NCBI GenBank assembly: GCA_902464175.1
Contig: CABQHZ010000036.1
Coordinates: 1 to 16,292, forward strand
Length of the DNA stretch: 16,292 nucleotides
Reading direction: 5' to 3'
Source of the DNA: an uncultured Collinsella sp.
GTDB taxonomy: Bacteria; Actinomycetota; Coriobacteriia; Coriobacteriales; Coriobacteriaceae
A program made the position numbers and the translations under genes. The notes under the pieces are model-generated. The model saw only the letters and a list, made by a program, of their open reading frames with translations, was not told the DNA's origin and searched no databases. This document shows positions 1 through 7,488 of this stretch, one piece after another (the first letter of the stretch is position 1; each line of letters begins with the position of its first letter).

Positions 1-117
1 GACCTGGTCAAGACGGACACGTCGCTGAGCAAAAAGCTCACCTCGCTGACGAAGGCCACCATGCCCAAGGACGCCGTGTTCCCCCAACTTGCCGAGGACG
101 ATGACACTACAGAGTAG
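1..117 (+). CDS. C-terminal end of an unidentified protein (partial)
   Basis: An open frame enters from the left edge and runs for 38 codons to a TAG at 115-117. The visible tail is charged and hydrophilic (lysine- and threonine-rich, then an acidic end with three consecutive Asp residues and TTE before the stop), with no membrane segment. I do not recognise the family from so short a piece. Codon use is GC-rich and fits the rest of the window, so it is probably the real end of a gene. It is followed by a 7-bp hairpin (119-125 with 144-150) that lacks a U-tract, so whether transcription ends here is unclear. Confidence 0.55.
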   Translation, partial: DLVKTDTSLSKKLTSLTKATMPKDAVFPQLAEDDDTTE

Positions 118-446
118 TCATTGGGTAGTCGTTTAAGAACGTCCCCAATGGCTATGTCACGGATGCGTCAGCGTTTGGTATGCCTGCAATGTGCAGCGCA
201 TAAAATCGATGCCGCAGGGCGATGCTGATGCTATAGTTACTGCGGTTAATGAGGGTCAAGAGAAAGGTTACAGGTGAAATCCAAACCTCGACCATACAGT
301 CGATGACCCCATGCAGGTGCTTTTTTGCGCATGCACGGGGTGTAAGCGTCGAGCGGCGTGCCGCCCGCGCATGCGTATACATATCCAGAAGCCCCCGGAC
401 GCCGCACGCGCGGCCGCGTCCGGAGGAATAATGATGGGGAGCACCA
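118..446 (+). promoter_or_regulatory. Long structured leader upstream of the mgtE-like gene
   Basis: This 329-bp gap holds no convincing long gene. By eye it can fold: gggtca (253-258) pairs with tgaccc (304-309) and encloses two helices, aggtt/aacct (265-269 with 284-288) and tcgac/gtcga (288-292 with 299-303), making a three-way junction. The 3' strand of the closing helix overlaps acccc (306-310), which can instead pair with ggggt (337-341), so two exclusive folds are possible. A further GC hairpin (395-402 with 416-423) ends inside the GGAGG at 422-426. A TATAGT at 232-237 could be a -10 box but has no good -35. The folding is hand-drawn. I looked for the M-box (ykoK) consensus and did not find it. 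Confidence 0.35.
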
Positions 447-463
447 TTGAATTATCTGAGTGA
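431..463 (+). CDS. Possible 10-codon leader ORF overlapping the mgtE start
   Basis: ATG at 431 lies 4 nt after a strong GGAGG (422-426) and opens a ten-codon frame (MMGSTIELSE, stop TGA at 461-463). It overlaps, in a different frame, the TTG start of the mgtE-like gene at 447. Its ribosome site is better than that of the downstream gene, and part of it is closed in the 395-423 hairpin. Short upstream ORFs control Mg2+ transporter genes in other bacteria, but this peptide resembles none that I know. It may equally be chance. Confidence 0.25.
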   Translation: MMGSTIELSE

Positions 464-2291
464 GATGCTCAAATTGCCGGTCTTGGACGTCGACGGCGAA
501 AAGCTCGGCGTGGTCAACGATTTTGGCATTGCAACCGGCGAAGTTTTTCCGCACGTGACGTCGCTCGCGTTCCGTGGTCCCGGCAAGACGCCGTTCATGA
601 TCAGCTGGCGCAAATGGGTCGACCGCATCGACGAGACGGGTGTACACCTTAAGACGTCGGCCACCGAAATCCGTTTTTCGTACCTGCAGCCGACCGAGCT
701 CTTGCTTGCCCGTGACGTGCTCAACAAGCAGATTGTCGACACGCAGGGCATGAAGGTCGTGCGCGTAAACGACATCAAGTTTTCCATGTCGGGCGAAAAC
801 CAGCTGCGCCTGCTGGGCGCCGAGGTCGGTGCCCGCGGTCTGCTACGCGCCATCAGCCCCGCGCTCGAGCATATCGTTGAAGGCTTTATGAAGCACCTGG
901 GCAAGCCGCTCAGTGAGGATATCATCGCTTGGTCCTACATGGACCTGCTCGACCGCTCGACCAAGAACATTCAACTCTCGGTGTCGCACAAGACGCTCGG
1001 CGAGCTGCACCCTGCCGACATCGCCGACATTATCGAGCAGCTCGACCCGCGCCTACGTGCGCAGGTGTTTGCGCAGCTCGATACTGCCCAGGCCGCCGAG
1101 GCCATCTCGGAGTTTGATGACGACGAGCTTATGACCGAGATGCTCGAGGGCCTGTCCGACACGGACGCATCGTCGATGCTGGCCATGATGGACCCGGACG
1201 ACGCCGCCGATCTGATCGACGAGCTCGATTACGAGAAGGCCGAGAAGCTCCTGCGCCTGATGGGCGTCAAGGAAGAGAAAGCGATTCGTAACCTGCTGGG
1301 GTATGAGGACAACACCGCCGGCCGCATCATGACCTCGGAGTTTGTCTCCCTGCCCGCCACGGCAACGGTCGGTGACGCCATCGAGGCGATTCGCGAGCTC
1401 GACGAGGACTTCGAGAGCGTCTACTACGTCTATACCGAGGATCCGAGCGGCATGCTGACCGGCGTGCTTTCGCTGCGCACGCTGATCGTAGCCGACCGCG
1501 ACGCCACGCTGGGTCAGCTGGCCTATCGCGACCTGGTCTATGTGTCGCCCGACGAGGACCAGGAAGACGTGACGGACGAGATGACCAAGTATGACCTGGT
1601 CGCTATCCCCGTCTGCGACGAGAACCGTCATATCCTGGGTATCGTAACCTTCGACGACGCCATGGACGTTATCGCCGAGGAGCATCAGGAGGACCTGCAG
1701 ATCGCCGGTGTCGGCTCGGGCGATAGCGCGTCGGACGACTCGACGAACGTGCTCAGCTGGTTCGTGCATCGTCAGTACTGGGTTGTTGTATGGGGCATCG
1801 CATCGTGCATCATGGCGACCGTGCTGGGAACGGCGCTCGGCTCCGCGCATCTGGTGGTGTTCCCCATGTGCGCCATGCCGCTCGTGCTGCTGGCGGCCTC
1901 GCGCATGGTGTCGTTCGTCAAGAACTACTTCCTGGAGTATGACGGTCACGACGACGAGCCCAAGCCATATCTGGGGTTCTTCTTCCAGAGTACGGGCATG
2001 GGCCTGATTCTGTCACTCGTGACCTACCTGTGCGCCCAGCTGGTGCGCACCGCCGCGTTCCCCGATGCGCCCATGTTTGAGGAGCAACTCTTTACCGGGT
2101 GTTTTAATATCGCTGCCATCATTTGCCTGGTTGGCAACATGAGTGCCGTGATTTACCTGATGGTGCTGTTCTGGCGTGACGAGCATGACCTCAACACGTC
2201 GGGCACCGCCATGAACGTCATTGCCGTCATGATCTCGTGCGTGGCGTATTGCATCGCCGCGGTGCTGCTCGCCATGTCGGTCATGGGTTAG
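447..2291 (+). CDS. mgtE: MgtE-like Mg2+ transport protein with PRC-barrel and CBS domains and atypical membrane domain
   Basis: A 614-residue protein. Residues 1-85 and about 86-180 look like PRC-barrel modules (start MNYLSEMLKLPVLDVDGEK). Residues 187-290 are the MgtE N domain (LHPADIADIIEQLD, then acidic helical repeats), and 291-415 a CBS pair beginning at AGRIMTSEFVSLP. About 445-614 is membrane-embedded with around five hydrophobic segments. In the MgtE family the cytosolic N and CBS domains sense Mg2+ and gate an inner-membrane channel. Here the usual pore signature (a GGNxGNQ-type stretch) and the family's pore aspartate are not seen at the expected places, so the transport role is less certain than the domain order suggests. 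The start is TTG at 447, preceded by GGGGAG at 436-441; it gives the expected PRC-barrel N terminus, and the next in-frame ATG (465) has no good ribosome site. The gene is followed 8 nt later by an NRAMP-type transporter and is probably co-transcribed with it. Confidence 0.85.
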   Translation: MNYLSEMLKLPVLDVDGEKLGVVNDFGIATGEVFPHVTSLAFRGPGKTPFMISWRKWVDRIDETGVHLKTSATEIRFSYLQPTELLLARDVLNKQIVDTQGMKVVRVNDIKFSMSGENQLRLLGAEVGARGLLRAISPALEHIVEGFMKHLGKPLSEDIIAWSYMDLLDRSTKNIQLSVSHKTLGELHPADIADIIEQLDPRLRAQVFAQLDTAQAAEAISEFDDDELMTEMLEGLSDTDASSMLAMMDPDDAADLIDELDYEKAEKLLRLMGVKEEKAIRNLLGYEDNTAGRIMTSEFVSLPATATVGDAIEAIRELDEDFESVYYVYTEDPSGMLTGVLSLRTLIVADRDATLGQLAYRDLVYVSPDEDQEDVTDEMTKYDLVAIPVCDENRHILGIVTFDDAMDVIAEEHQEDLQIAGVGSGDSASDDSTNVLSWFVHRQYWVVVWGIASCIMATVLGTALGSAHLVVFPMCAMPLVLLAASRMVSFVKNYFLEYDGHDDEPKPYLGFFFQSTGMGLILSLVTYLCAQLVRTAAFPDAPMFEEQLFTGCFNIAAIICLVGNMSAVIYLMVLFWRDEHDLNTSGTAMNVIAVMISCVAYCIAAVLLAMSVMG

Positions 2292-2299
2292 GTGGTCGC

Positions 2300-3562
2300 G
2301 TGCAAAATACCAAGCAAAAGTCGGGCACCAAGCAAAAGCTGACCATCGCGGCCATCTTTGGCGCTATGGGTCCCGGTCTGCTGGCGGCGCTTTCGGGCAA
2401 TGACGCCGGCGGCATTGCAACGTATTCCAGCGCGGGCGCCAGCTATGGCTACAAGATGCTCTGGATGCTTCCCGTCATGACTGTGCTGCTCATCGTGACG
2501 CAGGAGACCGCGGCGCGCTGCGGCTGCGTCACGGGTAAGGGCCTGGCATCGCTCATTCGCGAGCGCTTTGGCGTGCGCAAGAGTGTACTTGCTATGGCGG
2601 CGCTGTTGATCGCCAACACGGCTGTGACCATTTCGGAGTTTGCGGGCATCGCCAGCGGTCTTGCTCTCTTTGGCGTGCCGGCGAGCATCTCGGTGCCGTT
2701 GGTGGCGCTGCTGGTATGGATGCTTACCATGTCGGGTAGTTTCCAGCGCATCGAGAAGATTCTGCTGCTGGTGAGCTGCGTGTTCGTGACCTATATCGTC
2801 GCCGCGTTTATGGCTGGCCCCAACTGGGGTGAGGTCGCGGTCGACCTGGTCGTGCCTAACATTCAAAATGACCCCAGCTACGTGTCGCTCGTGGTCGCAA
2901 CGATCGGTACCACCATCGCGCCGTGGATGATTTTCTTGGCGCAGAACAACGTGGTCGATAAGAACGCGGGCGAGGACGACATCGTGCTGCAGCGTATTGA
3001 TACCGTGAGCGGCTCGCTTGCCGCCGATGTTATTGCCGGCTTTATTATCATCACGACCGGCACGGTGTTGTTCCCGGCGGGTATTCAGATTAGCGATGCT
3101 GCCGATGCTGCCCGCGCGCTGGAGCCTATTGCGGGTCAGTGGTCTACGGTACTGTTTGCCTCGGGCCTGGTCGCGGCGAGTTTCTTGGCTGCCTGCGTGC
3201 TGCCGGGCGTTACGTCGAGCGCTATCTGCGAGGCATTTGGCTGGGAGCGCGGTGCCGACCGCAGCTGGGACGAGGCCCCGGTCTATCGCGGCATCATTAC
3301 GGCCATCATCGGTATCTCTGCCGTGCTGGTGCTTATGCCCGGCGTCGATCTGTTCCAGATTATGATGACCTCGCAGGTCATCAATGGCGTGCTACTGCCC
3401 GTGGTTCTGGTGTTCCAGGTGGTTATCGCCGCCGACCGTCACATTATGGGCGCCAACCGCAACGGCCGCGTATGGAACGTGCTCACGTGGGCGACTATCG
3501 GCGTGATTACGGTGCTCACGGTCGTCATGTTTGTCCTGCAGGCGATGGGCTACAGCGCTTAA
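2300..3562 (+). CDS. SLC11/NRAMP-family divalent-cation transporter, NRMT-like (probable Mg2+)
   Basis: A 420-residue polytopic membrane protein with about 11 hydrophobic segments and the NRAMP layout: a first helix GPGLLAALSGNDAGG and a sixth helix TTIAPWMIFLAQNN. NRAMP proteins normally carry DPGN in helix 1 and a (M)PH motif in helix 6, which bind Mn2+/Fe2+. Here Asp35 stays but the motif reads DAGG (35-38), and helix 6 reads A207-P208-W209, so the metal-binding Met and the His are gone. Loss of the Met ligand is the mark of the NRAMP-related magnesium transporters, whose studied member comes from Eggerthella lenta, another coriobacterium. Start: GTG at 2300 after AGGTGG (2290-2295). An in-frame ATG at 2237 would overlap mgtE by 55 nt and add a non-conserved tail. 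Ends at a strong terminator. Mn2+ transport is the alternative but less likely. Confidence 0.85.
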   Translation: MQNTKQKSGTKQKLTIAAIFGAMGPGLLAALSGNDAGGIATYSSAGASYGYKMLWMLPVMTVLLIVTQETAARCGCVTGKGLASLIRERFGVRKSVLAMAALLIANTAVTISEFAGIASGLALFGVPASISVPLVALLVWMLTMSGSFQRIEKILLLVSCVFVTYIVAAFMAGPNWGEVAVDLVVPNIQNDPSYVSLVVATIGTTIAPWMIFLAQNNVVDKNAGEDDIVLQRIDTVSGSLAADVIAGFIIITTGTVLFPAGIQISDAADAARALEPIAGQWSTVLFASGLVAASFLAACVLPGVTSSAICEAFGWERGADRSWDEAPVYRGIITAIIGISAVLVLMPGVDLFQIMMTSQVINGVLLPVVLVFQVVIAADRHIMGANRNGRVWNVLTWATIGVITVLTVVMFVLQAMGYSA

Positions 3563-3580
3563 CGCCCACTTTTGCTTCCG

Positions 3581-3615
3581 AACAGGCCGCAGCGATGGAC
3601 TGCGGCCTGTTTTTT
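3581..3615 (+). terminator. Rho-independent terminator of the mgtE/NRAMP operon
   Basis: A 12-bp stem (3581-3592 with 3600-3611, core caggccgcag/ctgcggcctg) with a 7-nt loop is followed by a run of T ending at 3615. It lies 18 nt after the transporter stop codon. Confidence 0.9.
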
Positions 3616-3644
3616 GCCCGCTATAGGGCATTAGTTATATGGCA

Positions 3645-3864
3645 GTGGACAAAAAATGCCAAATATGAGTACTGTTGCTAAGTGAATAGCATTTACATCC
3701 AAGAAGATAATGGACATAGCCGATAGTATGTTCATTAAAATTGGCTCCAATATGTCTTAAACCAGTCAGGTTGGCTGCTTTAGGGGGTTGTAGGGGTCGC
3801 TCGGACGTCATTTTGCCTGCTACTAAAATGGTAACAGTACTCATATTTGCCCCTTTTTGTCCAC
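3645..3864. mobile_element. 220-bp non-coding element with 34-bp terminal inverted repeats (MITE-like)
   Basis: The ends 3645-3678 and 3831-3864 are inverted copies of each other, matching at 30 of 34 positions; both begin GTGGAC with an A-rich stretch and share AAATATGAGTACTGTT. The interior is notably more AT-rich than the surrounding genes and has no supported coding frame. No clear target-site duplication is visible. The size, inverted ends and lack of a gene fit a miniature inverted-repeat element, or a long hairpin repeat moved in trans. I did not see a transposase in the window. Confidence 0.6.
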
Positions 3865-4036
3865 GACCCCTTGGAGCCGGCTCGAAAAGAGTGATTTTGG
3901 GTTGTTTGCTGCGGGTGTGGGCTTGGAAACAACGTTCGGGGTGGCGAGGCGCCCAGAATTTGGTCGCAAGGAGGGCGTTCCTCGGCTGTGTCAGGAGTGT
4001 CCCTGGGTGCCGGCACATAAGGAACGTCCCTAACTG
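3865..4036. other. Intergenic stretch without a recognisable gene
   Basis: Between the inverted-repeat element and the palindrome at 4037 I see no gene. It contains a near-perfect inverted repeat gggcgttcct (3973-3982) / aggaacgtcc (4020-4029) enclosing a 10-bp palindrome gtgccggcac (4007-4016). Its composition resembles the other intergenic repeat material here, so it may be part of the same dispersed repeat. Confidence 0.4.
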
Positions 4037-4074
4037 CCGGAGGGGGTGCCTGCCGTGGCAGGCACCCCCTCCGG
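4037..4074. repeat. Perfect palindrome, 18-bp stem with 2-nt centre
   Basis: Positions 4037-4054 are exactly complementary to 4057-4074 with only GT between them. It lies 23 nt beyond the stop codon of the minus-strand acyltransferase and could act as its transcription terminator, but neither strand has a T-tract after it. The core ggtgcctg recurs at 16279-16286, so it is more likely a dispersed REP-like repeat that may also end transcripts or protect their 3' ends. Confidence 0.75.
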
Positions 4075-4097
4075 ATGTGGAAAGTTTGCGCTGCGGG

Positions 4098-6308
4098 TTA
4101 CTTGTCGGTGCCCAGCTTGTGCGGCTTGAGAGCGAGCGCATTGACGAGCGCGTCGGTGGCAGACTTGACGGCCGCCGGCTGAGGATCGTTGACGTGATCC
4201 TCGGGATGCACGGGCAGGTCCTTCTTAACGGCATCGTGAATCAAGTTGAGGTATTCGGTCACACCGGTGGTCGACAGGTGCGTGCCGTCGCCATCGAACA
4301 GGTCGTTGCGGTTGGCACTGTATCCGTACCAGTCGATAACGCGTACGTTCTTGTAGCGCGTAGCGGCGTTGGCGATAGCCTGGTTGGTAGAGCCAACCCA
4401 CGGCTGCGGGCTGCGCGTGTTCACAAACACCACAATACGCTTATCTCCTGCATCGGCCATGATGGCGTCGATCTGGTCGTCGGTTACCAAGCCGTTGGTG
4501 CCCAGTGCAAAGACCACGATCTTGCCGGCAAGGTTCTGCTGGAGATAGCCCTCAAACGTCGCACGGCCCGCATCGAACTGGCGGCCCTTTTCGGCATCGA
4601 TATGGCTGTGCGGGAACACACCGTCAAAGGCGTCCACGGCACGCAGCGACACGGAGTCGCCGATCATAAGCAGGTCGTAGGATCCGTCGGGGAAGCCGTC
4701 GTTGTCCTTGTCGGTGTCGTCGGCTGCCTGTTGGTCCGTTGGTGCGGTGTTCTTGGCTTCCTTGTTGAGGACTTCGGCGCCCTCACCGCTCAGTGCGGAG
4801 GTCTCCGGCACAAAGATCAGGCCGCCCAGCGCGATGACAAGCACGATCCCGCAAGTGGCGCACACGGGAATATGCGCGCGCACCCAGTTGGCGGGCGTGG
4901 TGGTGCCGTCGCGGAACTCGGATACGGTGCGCCCAAAGGCGCCCTTTCTAAACGGCGTCTCGATAAAGCGATAGGAGCATTCGGCTACGGCGACCACCAA
5001 CAACACCTGCAAAATGTACTGCCACCACGGCGTATCGTTGATGTTGGCGACCGGGTTCATGAGCAGCAACAGCGGATAGTGCCACAGGTAGATGCTGTAG
5101 GAGCGCTTGCCAACCCATACGAGCGGCTCGGCGGATAGCGCGCGGGCCACCATTCCCTGGGGCTGCACGCAGGCTGCGATGACCATGAGCGTGAGGATAG
5201 AGCACAGCAGCGTGCCGCCACGATACTGGAACGCCGTGTAGCCGTTGGTGAACGCAACCATGGCGGCAAGGCCAACCAGGCCCACGATGCCCAGCACATC
5301 GATGGATGCGGGCGAGGACCAAAAGCGCACGAGGGCGCTCGGCTGGGCCGGGGCGGCTTCGGCTGCGTTATCGGCCTTCGCGTCCTGCTTGCCCTCGGCA
5401 TTCTTGTCGTGCTTGGCGACGAGGCGGTCGAGCCCCAGGCGACGCGCGAGGCGCACGGGCGCCAGGTCGCGATCGGGGATAAAGGCCATCCAGGCGCCCA
5501 GCAGCAGCGAGAAGACGCGGGTGTCGGTGCCGTAGTACACGCGGCTGGGGTCGGCGGCGGGGTTATAGAGCACCATCATGGCGATGGCGGAGACAGCAGC
5601 CAGGCCCAGAACCACGCGGCGCGTGTTGGGCTTATTCATGTGCATGGATACCATAGCGAGCAGCAGCGGGGGCCAAACCAGGTAGAACTGTTCCTCGATG
5701 GCGAGCGACCAGAAGTGCGTAAGCGGCGAGGGATCGCCCAGAGCATTGAAGTACGAGACGTTTTGGGCAATCTGCCACCAGTTGTTGAAGAACAGCAGCG
5801 ACGGCAGGATGTCGGGGCGCATCTTGGTGAGCATCACGTGGTTAAAGATGGTGCACAGCGCGCAGGTCACGAACACTACCGTTACCACGGCGGGGACCAG
5901 GCGGCGGATGCGGCGAATCCAGAAGCTCTTAAGGTCGATGCGGCCGGTCTTAGCGACTTCGTTGAGCAGCAAGCGCGTGATCAGATAGCCCGAAAGCACA
6001 AAGAAGATCGTGACGCCAAGCAGGCCGCCCTGAGCCCACGTGAGGTTGAGGTGATAGAGCACCACCGCGACGACGGCAAGCGTGCGCAGGCCGTCGAGGG
6101 CGGGAATGTAGCGGGATTTGGGACGAGCGGGCGTCTGGTCTGCGGTGGCGGCGCTGGCATGGTCCGCTTTGTTGGCGGGCGCACGATGAGGACTCGGGGC
6201 GCGTCGCGAGCCGCCGGTGCGGCGCTCGGCCCGCGGACGTTCGTGCGGCGCCGGTTCGTTGCCCGTGCGGCGTCGGCCGCGTGAGCTCGATTGCGGGAAT
6301 TGTTCCAT
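4098..6308 (-). CDS. Membrane O-acyltransferase (acyltransferase-3 family) with C-terminal SGNH domain
   Basis: A 736-residue protein. Residues 1-65 are a basic, proline- and alanine-rich, probably disordered tail. From 66 the acyltransferase-3 domain begins (YIPALDGLRTLAVVAVVLYH, with the likely catalytic His86), followed by FFVLSGYLITRLL, the arginine-rich FWIRRIRRLVPA and SLAIEEQFYLVWPP, spread over about ten membrane helices. A linker with an Asp-rich patch leads to an SGNH hydrolase-like domain: GDSVSLRAVDAF (nucleophile Ser), FALGTNG and the late DGTHLS that supplies the Asp/His pair. This order is that of OatA/OafA-type enzymes, which acetylate peptidoglycan or surface polysaccharide, with the SGNH domain outside the membrane. 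The exact acceptor cannot be read from sequence. The start ATG at 6308 has GGATGATG upstream. The gene stands alone, divergent from the ribokinase gene. Confidence 0.9.
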   Translation of the reverse strand: MEQFPQSSSRGRRRTGNEPAPHERPRAERRTGGSRRAPSPHRAPANKADHASAATADQTPARPKSRYIPALDGLRTLAVVAVVLYHLNLTWAQGGLLGVTIFFVLSGYLITRLLLNEVAKTGRIDLKSFWIRRIRRLVPAVVTVVFVTCALCTIFNHVMLTKMRPDILPSLLFFNNWWQIAQNVSYFNALGDPSPLTHFWSLAIEEQFYLVWPPLLLAMVSMHMNKPNTRRVVLGLAAVSAIAMMVLYNPAADPSRVYYGTDTRVFSLLLGAWMAFIPDRDLAPVRLARRLGLDRLVAKHDKNAEGKQDAKADNAAEAAPAQPSALVRFWSSPASIDVLGIVGLVGLAAMVAFTNGYTAFQYRGGTLLCSILTLMVIAACVQPQGMVARALSAEPLVWVGKRSYSIYLWHYPLLLLMNPVANINDTPWWQYILQVLLVVAVAECSYRFIETPFRKGAFGRTVSEFRDGTTTPANWVRAHIPVCATCGIVLVIALGGLIFVPETSALSGEGAEVLNKEAKNTAPTDQQAADDTDKDNDGFPDGSYDLLMIGDSVSLRAVDAFDGVFPHSHIDAEKGRQFDAGRATFEGYLQQNLAGKIVVFALGTNGLVTDDQIDAIMADAGDKRIVVFVNTRSPQPWVGSTNQAIANAATRYKNVRVIDWYGYSANRNDLFDGDGTHLSTTGVTEYLNLIHDAVKKDLPVHPEDHVNDPQPAAVKSATDALVNALALKPHKLGTDK

Positions 6309-6401
6309 AAAACATCATCCAATGACGAGAATAATCAGCACGTATTCATTGTAGCCGCCTGCTCCTGTGAATGCTTGCTGCTGGCGCAACCTCAAGCGCG
6401 C

Positions 6402-6430
6402 GTTCACATCAAAGTGAACTAAAGTTATAG
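6402..6430 (+). promoter_or_regulatory. Probable promoter of the ribokinase/nucleoside hydrolase operon with overlapping inverted repeat
   Basis: TTCACA (6403-6408), 16 nt, then TTATAG (6425-6430) resembles a sigma-70 type promoter. The -35 box lies in a perfect inverted repeat gttcac (6402-6407), 6 nt, gtgaac (6414-6419), a good candidate operator. It sits 65 nt before the ribokinase start, in the divergent gap with the acyltransferase. Confidence 0.45.
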
Positions 6431-6494
6431 AGGTGCGAAAGCATACGATTGACGGCCGACGGTGGGCATAAGGCCCGCAGATGAGGGGGTTTCC

Positions 6495-7484
6495 ATGGCA
6501 GATCGCGGCATCGTTGCGGTGTTCGGCAGCATGAACATGGACCTTTCGGTGGCGTGCGAGCGCATGCCGCGTGCGGGCGAGACCGTCGGCGGAAGCGGTT
6601 TTATCACCAACGCCGGCGGCAAGGGTGCAAACCAGGCTGTCGCCGCCGCGCGCATGGGTGCGCGCACGTGCATGATCGGCGCCGTCGGGCGCGATACATT
6701 TGGTGACGCACTGGTGGCGGGGCTCCAAGATGCCGGCGTGGGCGTTGAGTTTGTGGCGCGTCGCGACGACGTGGAGACGGGCACCGCGACTATCATTCGC
6801 TGCGAGAACGACAACCGCATCGTGTTATCGCCGGGCGCCAACCATGCGCTTTCGGGCGAGGACGTTGCCTGCGCGCTGCGCTATCTGGTGGCCGATGAGC
6901 TCGACGCCAATATCTGCGACCTCGCCCCGGCGGCCGGCGGCGTCTTTATCGCCCAGGGCGAATGCGACCTGATGGCCACGGCCGCGGCGCTCTCTTGCGC
7001 CCACAGGCTGGGGTTCTATACGGTCTTTAACCCGGCGCCGGCGTGCGACCTGCCGGCGGGAGCGTGGTCTGCGGTCGACTTGGTTTGTCCCAACGAGACC
7101 GAGTGCCAGGCGCTGACGGGCATCTTGCCCACGGATGACGCGAGCTGCGTCGCTGCGCTTGGGGCTTTGCTCGCCAAGGGCGCCGGTGCCGCGGTCATCA
7201 CGCTGGGCGGATTCGGGTCGGTTACGCTCGGCGATGACGGAGGGCTGCTGCGCATGCCGGCGCTTTCGGGCGAGGTGGTCGACACCACGGCTGCGGGCGA
7301 TACGTTTATCGGCGCACTTGCGGCGGCTCGGCTGCAGGGCTTGCCTCTCTTTGAGTGCATGGCCGCGGGCGCTCGCGCCTCGGCAGTGACGGTGTCGCGC
7401 CTGGGTGCTCAGCAATCGATTCCCACGCGCGCTGAAGTTGAACATAAGTTTGGTTTAGACGGTTTAGACGGAGAAGCGGAGTAG
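6495..7484 (+). CDS. rbsK: Ribokinase-like PfkB-family sugar kinase
   Basis: A 329-residue cytosolic kinase. It opens with VFGSMNMDLSVACERMPRAG, carries PfkB signature 1 as NAGGKGANQAVAAARMG (about residues 36-52) and signature 2 as DTTAAGDTFIGAL, whose Asp is the catalytic base. This combination is typical of ribokinase, which makes D-ribose 5-phosphate from ribose and ATP. Start: ATG at 6495 after GAGGGGG (6483-6489); an in-frame ATG at 6462 lacks such a site. The next gene, a nucleoside hydrolase, begins 4 nt after the stop, so the pair is one operon: the hydrolase frees ribose and this enzyme traps it. Other PfkB sugar kinases (deoxyribokinase, for example) cannot be ruled out. Confidence 0.85.
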   Translation: MADRGIVAVFGSMNMDLSVACERMPRAGETVGGSGFITNAGGKGANQAVAAARMGARTCMIGAVGRDTFGDALVAGLQDAGVGVEFVARRDDVETGTATIIRCENDNRIVLSPGANHALSGEDVACALRYLVADELDANICDLAPAAGGVFIAQGECDLMATAAALSCAHRLGFYTVFNPAPACDLPAGAWSAVDLVCPNETECQALTGILPTDDASCVAALGALLAKGAGAAVITLGGFGSVTLGDDGGLLRMPALSGEVVDTTAAGDTFIGALAAARLQGLPLFECMAAGARASAVTVSRLGAQQSIPTRAEVEHKFGLDGLDGEAE

Positions 7485-7488
7485 AACA

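Noticed and set aside
118..446. M-box (ykoK) Mg2+ riboswitch
   Set aside because: The gene context fits, but I could not find the conserved M-box sequence blocks; the leader is reported only as an unassigned structure.
2237..2299. ATG start for the NRAMP-like gene within mgtE
   Set aside because: It would add 21 Arg/His/Gly-rich residues read from mgtE coding sequence; GTG 2300 has a good ribosome site and suits the family N terminus.
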